NCBI RefSeq assembly: GCF_014650995.1
Contig: NZ_BMWA01000015.1
Location: 62,001-126,000 of the forward strand
Length of the DNA: 64,000 nucleotides
Direction: 5' to 3'
Source: Streptomyces viridiviolaceus
Lineage (GTDB): Bacteria > Actinomycetota > Actinomycetes > Streptomycetales > Streptomycetaceae
The notes below the pieces were generated by a model, which saw only the letters and a program-made list of their open reading frames with translations, searched no databases and was not told the DNA's origin. The translations under genes were made by a program, and so were the position numbers. Positions 32,432-40,546 of this stretch are shown here, one piece after another (position 1 is the first letter of the stretch; the number at the start of each line of letters is the position of its first letter).

Positions 32432-33337
32432 TCAGATGACGGGTGGCCGCCCCAGCCGCGTGAGCCGCCACACCGTGCGCCAGCGCATCGGCCGCCGCTC
32501 CCCCGCCGACTCCCACACCCCCTCCGCGAAGCCGCCGAACCAGGCCCGCAGCCCGCCGAACGACCGGTTCCGCGCCAGCGTGAGCAGCACCCACACGCCG
32601 AGGTGGACGGGGATGAGCGGCAACGGCAGCCGGCGACGGGCGAGCCACACCCGGTTGCGGGCGTTGACCCGGTAGTAGATGGCGTGCCGGGCGGGCGAGG
32701 TCTTCGGGTGCTGGAGCAGCAGTTCGGGCGCGTACAGGATCCGCCAGCCCGCGTCGGCCGCGCGCCAGGCCAGGTCGGTCTCCTCGTGCGCGAAGAAGAA
32801 CTCGGCCGGCCAGTCGCCGATCTCGTCGAGCATCGCCGACCGGAGGGCGTGGCCACCGCCGAGGAACCCGGTGACGTACCCGCCCCGCATGGGGTCCGCG
32901 GAGCCGACCCGGGGCACGTGCCGCGGTTGGGTCTCGCCCCTCTCGTCGGCGATCCGGAAGCCGACGACGCCGAGCCGGTCGTCGGCGGCGAACAGGTCCC
33001 GGACCCGGCGCAGCACGTCGGCGTCGACGAGCAGCCCGTCGTCGTCCAGTTCCACGACGACGTCCACGTCGCCGAACTCCCGCAGCCGCGCGAGGGCCGC
33101 GTTCCGCCCGCCGGGGCAGCCGAGGTTCTCGTCGAGCTCGATCGGCGTGACCTCGCCGGGCAGTGAGAGCCGCGCGGCGAACTCCGGCAGCGGGCAGCCG
33201 TTGCCCACGATCACGATCCGTGCGGGCGGCACGTCCTGCTTGGCCACGGACTCCAGCAGGGCGTCGACCGCGGCGGGCCGGTTTCCCATGGTCACCACGG
33301 CCACGGCGATCCTCGGACCCTCGGCGGCCTCGACCAT
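32432..33337 (-). CDS. family 2 glycosyltransferase
   Basis: A 301-aa GT-A enzyme: N-terminal IAVAVVTMGNRPAAVDALLE, nucleotide-sugar and metal-binding region VDVVVELDDDGLLVDADVLR (a DxD-like DDD), and the acceptor-side motif FFFAHEETDLAWRAADAGWR, where the ED/ET pair usually supplies the base. There is one weak hydrophobic stretch near 255 (IPVHLGVWVLLTLA), so membrane association is possible. The product (cell-surface polymer or metabolite) cannot be told from context. It is transcribed alone, with its own terminator. Confidence 0.88.
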   Translation of the reverse strand: MVEAAEGPRIAVAVVTMGNRPAAVDALLESVAKQDVPPARIVIVGNGCPLPEFAARLSLPGEVTPIELDENLGCPGGRNAALARLREFGDVDVVVELDDDGLLVDADVLRRVRDLFAADDRLGVVGFRIADERGETQPRHVPRVGSADPMRGGYVTGFLGGGHALRSAMLDEIGDWPAEFFFAHEETDLAWRAADAGWRILYAPELLLQHPKTSPARHAIYYRVNARNRVWLARRRLPLPLIPVHLGVWVLLTLARNRSFGGLRAWFGGFAEGVWESAGERRPMRWRTVWRLTRLGRPPVI

Positions 33338-33610
33338 GCCCTCACCCTCTTCGCAACCGACGACAGCTGTGACGTTCGCGCGATGCTAGCCGTTCACGGC
33401 ACGGCCGCGTGGTGTACGCCTCGCGGTCGAGGGGTGGAGTACTGGTTGACGTCGTGGCCGGACGACGGGACGGCCCCCGGCGGACGCGGAGCGGAACCAG
33501 TCACTCCGTCGCTTGCGGGCTCGGACACCCAGCCACCGACAGCCGAGATCGCTCACGCGGACCAGCGCACGGCACACCGGCCGCGCATCCCGCCGCGCTC
33601 GGGCAACAGA
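33338..33610. other. spacer between glycosyltransferase gene and tRNA terminator
   Basis: About 270 bp without a supported gene; it must include the glycosyltransferase promoter. Short open frames on both strands here run through the tRNA and are not coding. Confidence 0.5.
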
Positions 33611-33645
33611 AAACCCCAGGTCATCGACTACCCGACCTGGGGTTT
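33611..33645 (-). terminator. tRNA-Thr terminator
   Basis: AAACCCCAGGTC and GACCTGGGGTTT form a perfect 12-bp stem with an 11-nt loop, followed on the minus strand by TTTTCTGTT. It begins 7 nt after the tRNA 3' end, a classic intrinsic terminator. Confidence 0.92.
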
Positions 33646-33652
33646 CCCGCTG

Positions 33653-33726
33653 AGCCGCCTTCGGGATTCGAACCCGAGACCTACGCATTACGAGTGCGTT
33701 GCTCTGGCCATCTGAGCTAAGGCGGC
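33653..33726 (-). tRNA. tRNA-Thr (anticodon CGT)
   Basis: A 74-nt tRNA on the minus strand: acceptor stem GCCGCCT/AGGCGGC, D arm with AGCTCAGATGGCCAGAGC, anticodon loop CTCGTAA (CGT, reading ACG), T arm GGGTTCGAATCCC. CCA is not encoded. It stands alone with its own terminator. All four stems pair as expected. Confidence 0.97.
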
Positions 33727-33832
33727 GCGCCGTCCGCACTATGGTGCGATCGGCAACGTCCGTAAGTCTACACAGTTTCCAGGGGTGCTTCGTACACGCC
33801 CCGGAGGCCGGGCCTCCGGGGCGGCGCCACGG

Positions 33833-35434
33833 CTACGAGCAGCGCTTTCCGGCCCCCGGCGCGGTGCCGCGCAGGAGGTAGGCGTTGATCGCGGAGTCGA
33901 TGCAGCTGCTGCCGCGGTTGTAGGCGGTGTGGCCGTCGCCGTCGTAGGTCAGCAGGCGGCCGGAGGAGAGCTGACCGGCCAGCGACTCGGCCCAGCGGTA
34001 CGGGGTGGCCGGGTCACGGGTGGTGCCGACCACGACGATCGGGGCCGCGCCGGCGGCAACGGTGCGGTGTGGCTCGCCCGTGGCCTGCACCGGCCAGTAC
34101 GCGCAGTTCAGGGAGGACCAGGCGAGGCCCTCGCCGAAGACGGGGGACGCCTTGTGGAAGTCGGGGAGCGCCGCCCGCACGTCGTCCGGGGAGGAGAAGG
34201 CCGCGGGGAGGTCGAGGCAGTTCACGGCCGCGTTGGCGAACATCAGGTTGCTGTAGTCGCCGTCGGCCTCGCGCTCGTAGTAGTCGTCGGACAGGAACAG
34301 CAGTCCGGCGCCGTCGTTCTCCTTCATCGCCGAGGTCAGCGCCTCACGCAGCTGCGGCCAGCCGGCCTCGTCGTACATCGCCCTGATCACGCCGATGGTG
34401 GCCAGGGACTCGGTGAGCCGGCGGCCGTCCGCGTCGCCGGTGGGGATCGGCCGGGCGTCCAGCTTCTCGAAGAACGCCTTCAGGTTCTTGCCGACCTGGT
34501 CGGGTGACGTCCCCGGACCGCCGAGCGGACAGTCGGACTGCCGTACGCAGTCCTTGGCGAACGACTGGAACGCCGTCTCGAAGCCCGCCGTCTGCTCCAG
34601 GTTCAGCCGCCTGGCCGACAGCGCCGGGTCCATCGCGCCGTCCAGCACCAGCCGGCCCGCCCGGTGCGGGAACAGCCCGGCGTAGGTCGCGCCGAGGAAC
34701 GTCCCGTAGGACGCCCCCACGTAGTTCAGCTTCTCGTCCCCCAGCACCTCCCGCAGGATGTCCATGTCCCTGGCCGCCTCGACGGTCGACACATGGCGCA
34801 GCAGCTTCGGCGCGTCCGCGCCGCAGCCCTCGGCGAACGCCTTGAAGGCGTCGACGAGCCCGTCCCTCTCCCGCTCGTCGTCCGGGGTGACGTCCGTCTC
34901 CGTGTACTCGTCCATCTCCCGCCCGTCGAGGCACTCCACCGGCTCGCTGCGGGCCACACCGCGCGGGTCGACCGCCACCATGTCGTAGCGGGCACGGACC
35001 TCCGCCGGATAGCCGACGCCCGCGAAGCTCTGGAGGTAGCCGATCGCCGAGCCGCCCGGTCCGCCCGGGTTCACCAGCAGCGAGCCCAGCCGCTCGCCCG
35101 GGCCGGTGGCCTTCTTTCGGGCCACGGCGAGCCGAACGTCCCCGCTGGCCGGCTTCGCGTAGTCGAGCGGCGCCCTCATCGTGGCGCACTGGAAACCGGG
35201 GACTCCGCAGTCTCGCCAGCTCAGCTTCTGTCCGTAGTACGGCGCCAGCGCGGCCGGGGTCTGCCGCGGCAGCGCGGCCAGGGATGTCGGCGACGACTCC
35301 GTGGGACCACCGCCCTCCACCGCCGAACGGGCGGACGTCGATGCGCCCCCGGACGAGCAGGCGGCGGCGAGCAGCGCGGCGGCGAGGAGAGTGGCTGCGG
35401 TACGGGTCCTGCGGTGAGTGCGCCTTGTGTGCAT
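33833..35434 (-). CDS. secreted alpha/beta-hydrolase peptidase (tripeptidyl aminopeptidase-like lipoprotein)
   Basis: A 533-aa exported protein: Arg-rich start, hydrophobic core TAATLLAAALLAAAC with lipobox, Ser/Gly linker. The alpha/beta-hydrolase fold shows an oxyanion loop NPGGPGGSAI, nucleophile elbow GASYGTFLG near residue 240, Asp in GTTRDPATPYRWA near 470 and His in DGDGHTAY near 500. The C-terminal TAP-like domain and four spaced Cys fit SlpD/SlpE and Tap enzymes of Streptomyces, which remove tripeptides from exported proteins. Transcribed alone, upstream (in position) of tRNA-Thr. Confidence 0.88.
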   Translation of the reverse strand: MHTRRTHRRTRTAATLLAAALLAAACSSGGASTSARSAVEGGGPTESSPTSLAALPRQTPAALAPYYGQKLSWRDCGVPGFQCATMRAPLDYAKPASGDVRLAVARKKATGPGERLGSLLVNPGGPGGSAIGYLQSFAGVGYPAEVRARYDMVAVDPRGVARSEPVECLDGREMDEYTETDVTPDDERERDGLVDAFKAFAEGCGADAPKLLRHVSTVEAARDMDILREVLGDEKLNYVGASYGTFLGATYAGLFPHRAGRLVLDGAMDPALSARRLNLEQTAGFETAFQSFAKDCVRQSDCPLGGPGTSPDQVGKNLKAFFEKLDARPIPTGDADGRRLTESLATIGVIRAMYDEAGWPQLREALTSAMKENDGAGLLFLSDDYYEREADGDYSNLMFANAAVNCLDLPAAFSSPDDVRAALPDFHKASPVFGEGLAWSSLNCAYWPVQATGEPHRTVAAGAAPIVVVGTTRDPATPYRWAESLAGQLSSGRLLTYDGDGHTAYNRGSSCIDSAINAYLLRGTAPGAGKRCS

Positions 35435-35529
35435 TCAGCGAGCGTAACTCTCCGCAATGACCCGCACGCTCTGCGTGGTCTGCGTGCCTCGTACGAGTTA
35501 CGCCGTCAATCGCGTCCCGTGTCCGCCGT

Positions 35530-36735
35530 TCAGCCCGCTCTCAGCGCCATCGTCATGGCCTCCACCGCGAGCAGCGGCGCCACGTTGCGGTCGAGGGCGT
35601 CGCGGCAGGCGGCAATGGCCTCGATGCGGCGGAGGGTGGACTCCGGGGTGCTGCCGCGGGCGAGGCGCTCCAGGGTGTCCTCGGCGTCGGCGTTGGCGAT
35701 CGCCACGCGGGAGCCGAGCTGGAGGGCGAGGACATCGCGGTAGAAGGCGGTGAGGTCGGTCAGGGCGAGATCCAGGCTGTCGCGCTGTGTGCGCGTCCTG
35801 CGGCGCTTCTGCATCTTCTCCAGGTCGTTCATCACGCCTGCCGTGCCGCGCGGCAGGCGACCGCCCTGGGCCGCGCCCAGCGCCGCCTTCAGCTCCTCGG
35901 TCTCCTTGGCGTCCATCTCCTCGGCGAGCTGCTTGGCGTCCCCCGACGCCGCGTCGACCAGTTCCTGGGCCGCCTTGAGCGCGCCGCCGACCTCCTCGAC
36001 CCGCAGCGGCAGCTTGAGCACGGCGGCCCTGCGGTTGCGGGCGGCCGGGTCGGTGGCCAGCCGGCGGGCCCGGTCGACGTGGCCCTGGGTGGCGCGGGCC
36101 GCCGCGGCGGCGACGTCCGGCTCGATGCCCTCGCGGCGTACGAGCATGTCGGCGACGGCGTCGACCGAGGGCGTGCGCAGGTTCAGGTGGCGGCAGCGGG
36201 AGCGGATCGTGGGCAGCACGTCCTCGACGGAGGGGGCGCACAGCAGCCAGACCGTGCGGGGCGCGGGCTCCTCGACGGCCTTGAGGACGGCGTTGGCGGA
36301 CCTCTCGTTCAGCCGCTCGGCGTCCTCGACGAGGATGACCTGCCAGCGGCCGTTCGCGGGTGAGGTGAACGACTTGCGGACGGTGTCGCGCATGTCCTCC
36401 GCGAGGATCTGCGTGCCGACGGCGGCGACCGTGCTGACGTCCGCGTGGGTGCCGACGAGCGCCGTGTGACAGCCGTCGCAGAAGCCGCAGCCGGGGGCGG
36501 CTCCGAGGGCGCGGTCGGGGCTCACGCACTGCAGCGCGGCGGCGAAGGCCCGCGCCGTCTGCGTCACGCCCGCGCCGGGTGGTCCGGTGAACAGCCAGGC
36601 GTGCGTCATCTTCGACGCCTCCGGCAGGGGGCCGTCGGCCGCGGCGGCGGTGACGAAGGCGTCGGCGTCCCGGGCGGCGGCGGCGAGCTGCTCGCTCACC
36701 TTCTCCTGCCCGACGAGGTCGTCCCACACGGTCAT
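35530..36735 (-). CDS. holB: DNA polymerase III subunit delta prime
   Basis: A 401-aa clamp-loader subunit. It has the AAA+ fold with a non-standard P-loop GPPGAGVTQTA (Lys replaced by Val, as expected for a stator subunit that does not hydrolyse ATP), a four-Cys zinc module between CVSP and CDGCHTALVG, and the SRC arginine-finger motif IRSRCRHLNL. The C-terminal half forms the pentamer collar. It lies downstream of tmk on the same strand, as in many bacteria, but 427 bp away. Confidence 0.92.
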   Translation of the reverse strand: MTVWDDLVGQEKVSEQLAAAARDADAFVTAAAADGPLPEASKMTHAWLFTGPPGAGVTQTARAFAAALQCVSPDRALGAAPGCGFCDGCHTALVGTHADVSTVAAVGTQILAEDMRDTVRKSFTSPANGRWQVILVEDAERLNERSANAVLKAVEEPAPRTVWLLCAPSVEDVLPTIRSRCRHLNLRTPSVDAVADMLVRREGIEPDVAAAAARATQGHVDRARRLATDPAARNRRAAVLKLPLRVEEVGGALKAAQELVDAASGDAKQLAEEMDAKETEELKAALGAAQGGRLPRGTAGVMNDLEKMQKRRRTRTQRDSLDLALTDLTAFYRDVLALQLGSRVAIANADAEDTLERLARGSTPESTLRRIEAIAACRDALDRNVAPLLAVEAMTMALRAG

Positions 36736-37162
36736 GGGTCACGCCGTCCTTCCGTCACGTTCCGCCTTGCGTCATCCGTCGCCCTCCATTGTGCGGGGGC
36801 CCACTGACAACCCGGCCCCGGTGGGGACGCGGGGCGGCGGCACCGGTGCCGGGGGGCGGGGGTTGTCCCCGGTTCCGCACACCGTTCGGGCCGGGACACC
36901 CGGGTCCCACGAGAGCGCACATCACCGGCACCAAGGCCGGACGACGCGAAGGCGCAGGAGGACCGGCGGGACGCCGGATGACCGCATGGAAGCCCGGGCC
37001 GCCACCAGGGGCAATGTGTCCGACACCCTCGGCGGGCGGTCACCCGCCCCGCCGGTCCGCCGCCAGATGCCCGGGGCGCCACCAGAAGCCGGCGTCCGGC
37101 CGGCCGAGGCCGTCCGCCCGTCCAGCCCGCCGCCGGACCGCCCGTCGAGCCGGCCGAGCCGG
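36736..37162. other. 427-bp GC-rich spacer between tmk and holB
   Basis: No gene is supported: open frames exist on both strands because stops are rare at this GC content, but they encode Arg/Pro/Gly-rich noise without ribosome-binding sites. The segment near 36850-36880 is a G-run (GGGGGGCGGGGG). It contains the holB promoter region and the tmk 3' end. Confidence 0.6.
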
Positions 37163-40100
37163 TCAGCGGCCCCGGCCCCTCCTGCGGCGGTCTCCGTCGT
37201 CGTCCTGACCGTCCTCGCGCGGGCCGAGCAGTTCGTCCGCGAGCGTCGGCAGGTCGTCCAGCGGTGTCTCCTCGGCCCAGTCCGACCGCCGGCGCCGGGG
37301 TGCCTGCTCGGGGTCGACCTGGGGCAGCTCACGCGTGCGGTCGTCGGACGCGTCGGACCGGGCCGCCGGGTCCTCGTCCCGGAAGAAGCCCGGCGGCACC
37401 CGGTCGGCGGGGTCGTCCCCGCGCACGGGCGGCAGCACGGCGGTCTCGTCGGCGGCACCCGGCGCCACCGGAGGCAGCACCGCCGTCTCGTCCACCGCAC
37501 CCGGCGCCACTGGAGGCAGCACCGCCGTCTCGTCCACCGCACCCGGCGGCAGCGGCAGCTCGGCCGTCACCTCGGACTCGGACGCCCCGGAGGCCCCGGA
37601 ACCGCGCTCGTCGCCGCGCGCACCCCGAACGTCGTCGCCCCGATCGTCCCGTACCGGCCGCAGTACCGCCGTGTCCTCCACCGGCCCGCCGGAGGCGTTC
37701 GTCGGCGTCACGACGGGCGTCTCCACGGTCGCCGCGTCCGGGGCCGACCTCTCCCGGGGGGCGTCGGCCGCGGGAGGAGCCGTCGGCTTCGGGCCCGCCG
37801 CGGCCGCTGCCGCCGCCTGTTCCGCCGCCCGGCGTGCCTCCTCGGCGCGCAGCAGGGCCTCCTCGGCCTTGCGCTGCTTCTCCAGGCGCCGCGCCTCCGC
37901 CTCGGCCCGCAGCCGGGCCTCCTCCTCGGCCTGCTTGCGCAGCCGCTCCTGCTCGGCCCGGCGACGTGCCTCCTCCTCGGCCCGCGCCTTCTCCTCCGCG
38001 AGGAGCCGTGCCCGCTCCTCCTCGGCGCGCCGGCGTGCTTCCTCCGCGCGCTGCCGTGCCTCCTCGGCCTGCCGCTCGGCCTCGCGCCGCTGGGCCTCCT
38101 CCAGCTCGCGCCGCTTGCGCTCCTCCTCCTCGGCGCGCAGCCGCTCCAGCTGCTCCTGGCGCTCGCGCTCCAGGCGCTCCTCCTCGGCCTTGCGGGCGGC
38201 CTCTTCCTCCGCCTTGCGCCGCGCCTCCTCCTCGGCCTTGCGGCGTGCCTCCTCCCGGGCCTCGATCTCGGCCTGGGACAGCGGCAGCACCTGGTCGAGC
38301 CGGGCCCGGACGACGGTCGTGACGGCCTCGGGCTCCTGGCCGGCGTCCACGACGAGGTAGCGCCCGGGGTCGGCGGCGGCCAGCGTCAGGAAACCGGACC
38401 GCACGCGCGCGTGGAACTCGGCGGGCTCCGACTCCAGCCGGTCCGGCGCCTCCGTGAACCGCTCGCGCGCGGCCTCCGGCGAGACGTCCAGCAGGACGGT
38501 CAGGTGCGGGACCAGACCGTTGGTCGCCCACCGGTTGATCCGGGCGATCTCGGTCGGCGACAGATCGCGTCCGGCGCCCTGGTAGGCCACCGAGGAGTCG
38601 ATGTACCGGTCGGAGATCACCACCGCTCCGCGCTCCAGCGCGGGCCGGACGACCGTGTCCACGTGCTCCGCGCGGTCGGCGGCGTACAGCAGCGCCTCCG
38701 CGCGGTGCGACAGTCCGGCGCTGGAGACGTCCAGCAGGATCGACCGCAGGCGCTTGCCCACCGGCGTCGCACCCGGCTCGCGGGTGAGCACGACCTCGTG
38801 GCCCTTGACCCGGATCCACTCGGCGAGCGCCTCGGCCTGGGTGGACTTGCCGGCGCCGTCGCCGCCCTCCAGGGCGATGAAGAAACCGTTCGTCGCGGGC
38901 GCCGGCACCGGGTCGTCGCCGCCGAGCAGGGCGTCGCGCAGGTCCTGACGGAGCGGGACGCCGGACCGGTCGTCGACCTTGGCCAGCACCAGCGCGGCCA
39001 CCGGCAGCAGCAGCGCGCCGACCAGCATCAGGACGAACGCGGCACCGCCGTGCGCGAAGACGAACTTGCCGTTCTCCAGGCGGTGCGGCCCGATCGCGGC
39101 AGCCAGCACGGGCGCGATCACCACGCCGAGCGCCACACAGACCCGTACGACCGCGTGCAGGTGCTCGGTGATCCGCGTCCGGCGGTGGTCCTCGCTCTCC
39201 TGGTCGAGCAGTGTGTGCCCGGTGTTGGCGGCCACGCCCGCGCCGACGCCCGCCAGCACGAGGAGCAGCAGCACGGTGGTGTCGTCCGGGACGAGCCCGG
39301 CGGCCAGCAGGGCGATGCCGGCGAAGGCGATCGCCAGGGACAGCAGCCGTCGGCGCGACAGGGAGGGCAGCAGGGCGGGGGCCGTACGGATGCCGACGAC
39401 GACCCCGCCGGTCAGCGCGCCCACCATCAGTCCGTACAGCACCGGACCGCCACCCAGGTCCTTGGCGTGCAGCACGGCCACGGCGACCGCGGCGGACACC
39501 GCCATGGCGACCGCCGCGCAGGCGAGCACCAGCAGCGGGAGGGCGCCGGTGCGGCCCTTGTCCGGGCCCGTGCCGCTCTTGGGGCGGCGCAGGCCCTCCA
39601 GCGGCGACCGGGCGCGCGGGGTACGGACGCCGGGCAGCTCCAGGAAGGTCAGCACGGACAGGGACGCGGCGAACAGCCCGGCCGCGACGTACGAGCAGAG
39701 TGCCGCCTGGTGCTCCGCGAACCAGGCGATGCCGGCCCCCAGCAGGTTGTTCACCAGCCCCGCGACGACGAGTGCCGCCGCGGCGAGCGGGACCGCCACG
39801 AAGCCCGTGCGCAGCGACAGGCGGCGCAGCGCGTCCATGTGGTCCGGCAGCGGGCGCACCGTCGCGCCCTCCAGGGGCGGTGTGGGCAGCAGCGCGGGGG
39901 CCGCGCTCTCGCGGCACACCGTCCAGAAGCGCTCGGCGACGCCGGTGACGAAGACGGTCACCAGAAGGACGGCGAGCGCGTCGTCCGGCGTCCAGTCGAT
40001 CCACAGCGGCGCGACGATCAGCGAAACGGCCCTCAGCCCGTCCGCGCCGACCATGGTCCATCGGCGGTCGAGCGGGCCGTCCTGCGAGGTGAGGGAGGTC

Positions 40101-40411
40101 AGCGGGCCCAGCAGTATCGCGCCGAAGAGCAGCGTGGCCAGGATGCGCACGCCGAAAACGATCGCCACTGCGAACGCCACGCCCCGGTAGCCCCCGCCGA
40201 AGGAGCCCGCGCCGATCGCGGCCTGGACGGCGAGAACGACCAGCACGAGGAGGGCGAGCACGTCGCCGACGCCTCCCACGAGCTGTGCGCTCCACAACCG
40301 CCTCAACTGCGGCTGGCGCAGCAGGGCGCGGACGGCGCGCTCGCGGGAGTCCGCGACCAGGGCGTCGTCCGGGGCTGGGTGAGGGGCCGTTGGCTGCTCG
40401 GCTCGCGTCAT
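37163..40411 (-). CDS. tmk: MFS-like membrane domain fused to thymidylate kinase
   Basis: A 1082-aa multidomain protein. Residues 1-490: about twelve membrane segments with MFS-like character. 505-705: complete dTMP kinase with P-loop FIALEGGDGAGKSTQAEALA, DRY-like VVISDRYIDSSVAYQGAGRD and LID region; it phosphorylates dTMP to dTDP. 715-855: long Glu/Lys/Arg/Ala coiled coil. 880-1082: acidic disordered tail with 14-aa repeats (VDETAVLPPVAPGA). Stand-alone Tmk is about 210 aa. The fusion is known in Streptomyces, but its purpose is unclear; it ties an essential nucleotide kinase to the membrane. Confidence 0.92.
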   Translation of the reverse strand: MTRAEQPTAPHPAPDDALVADSRERAVRALLRQPQLRRLWSAQLVGGVGDVLALLVLVVLAVQAAIGAGSFGGGYRGVAFAVAIVFGVRILATLLFGAILLGPLTSLTSQDGPLDRRWTMVGADGLRAVSLIVAPLWIDWTPDDALAVLLVTVFVTGVAERFWTVCRESAAPALLPTPPLEGATVRPLPDHMDALRRLSLRTGFVAVPLAAAALVVAGLVNNLLGAGIAWFAEHQAALCSYVAAGLFAASLSVLTFLELPGVRTPRARSPLEGLRRPKSGTGPDKGRTGALPLLVLACAAVAMAVSAAVAVAVLHAKDLGGGPVLYGLMVGALTGGVVVGIRTAPALLPSLSRRRLLSLAIAFAGIALLAAGLVPDDTTVLLLLVLAGVGAGVAANTGHTLLDQESEDHRRTRITEHLHAVVRVCVALGVVIAPVLAAAIGPHRLENGKFVFAHGGAAFVLMLVGALLLPVAALVLAKVDDRSGVPLRQDLRDALLGGDDPVPAPATNGFFIALEGGDGAGKSTQAEALAEWIRVKGHEVVLTREPGATPVGKRLRSILLDVSSAGLSHRAEALLYAADRAEHVDTVVRPALERGAVVISDRYIDSSVAYQGAGRDLSPTEIARINRWATNGLVPHLTVLLDVSPEAARERFTEAPDRLESEPAEFHARVRSGFLTLAAADPGRYLVVDAGQEPEAVTTVVRARLDQVLPLSQAEIEAREEARRKAEEEARRKAEEEAARKAEEERLERERQEQLERLRAEEEERKRRELEEAQRREAERQAEEARQRAEEARRRAEEERARLLAEEKARAEEEARRRAEQERLRKQAEEEARLRAEAEARRLEKQRKAEEALLRAEEARRAAEQAAAAAAAGPKPTAPPAADAPRERSAPDAATVETPVVTPTNASGGPVEDTAVLRPVRDDRGDDVRGARGDERGSGASGASESEVTAELPLPPGAVDETAVLPPVAPGAVDETAVLPPVAPGAADETAVLPPVRGDDPADRVPPGFFRDEDPAARSDASDDRTRELPQVDPEQAPRRRRSDWAEETPLDDLPTLADELLGPREDGQDDDGDRRRRGRGR
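37438..37550. repeat. 42-bp coding repeats in the tmk tail
   Basis: Two nearly identical 42-bp units and a partial third encode VDETAVLPPVAPGA, VDETAVLPPVAPGA and ADETAVLPPV in the acidic tail of the MFS-Tmk protein. Confidence 0.8.
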
Positions 40412-40546
40412 GCGTTCAGCCTATCGGGAGCCACGGACAGGCCCGAGTGCCCGGCCGGATGTACGCGCGCCCCGACACCGAATCGATGCCGGGGCGTTCG
40501 CTCAGCGAACGAGGGTGTGTCCCGCGCGCCCTGGTTCCGGGTCGGC

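Noticed and set aside
33386..33739. Open frames on both strands across tRNA-Thr
   Set aside because: They cross a well-folded tRNA and its terminator and have no protein similarity that I can see.
36840..36880. G-rich tract as a G-quadruplex regulator of holB
   Set aside because: G-runs are frequent by chance at this base composition, and the tract is over 100 bp from the holB start on the non-template side; no further support.
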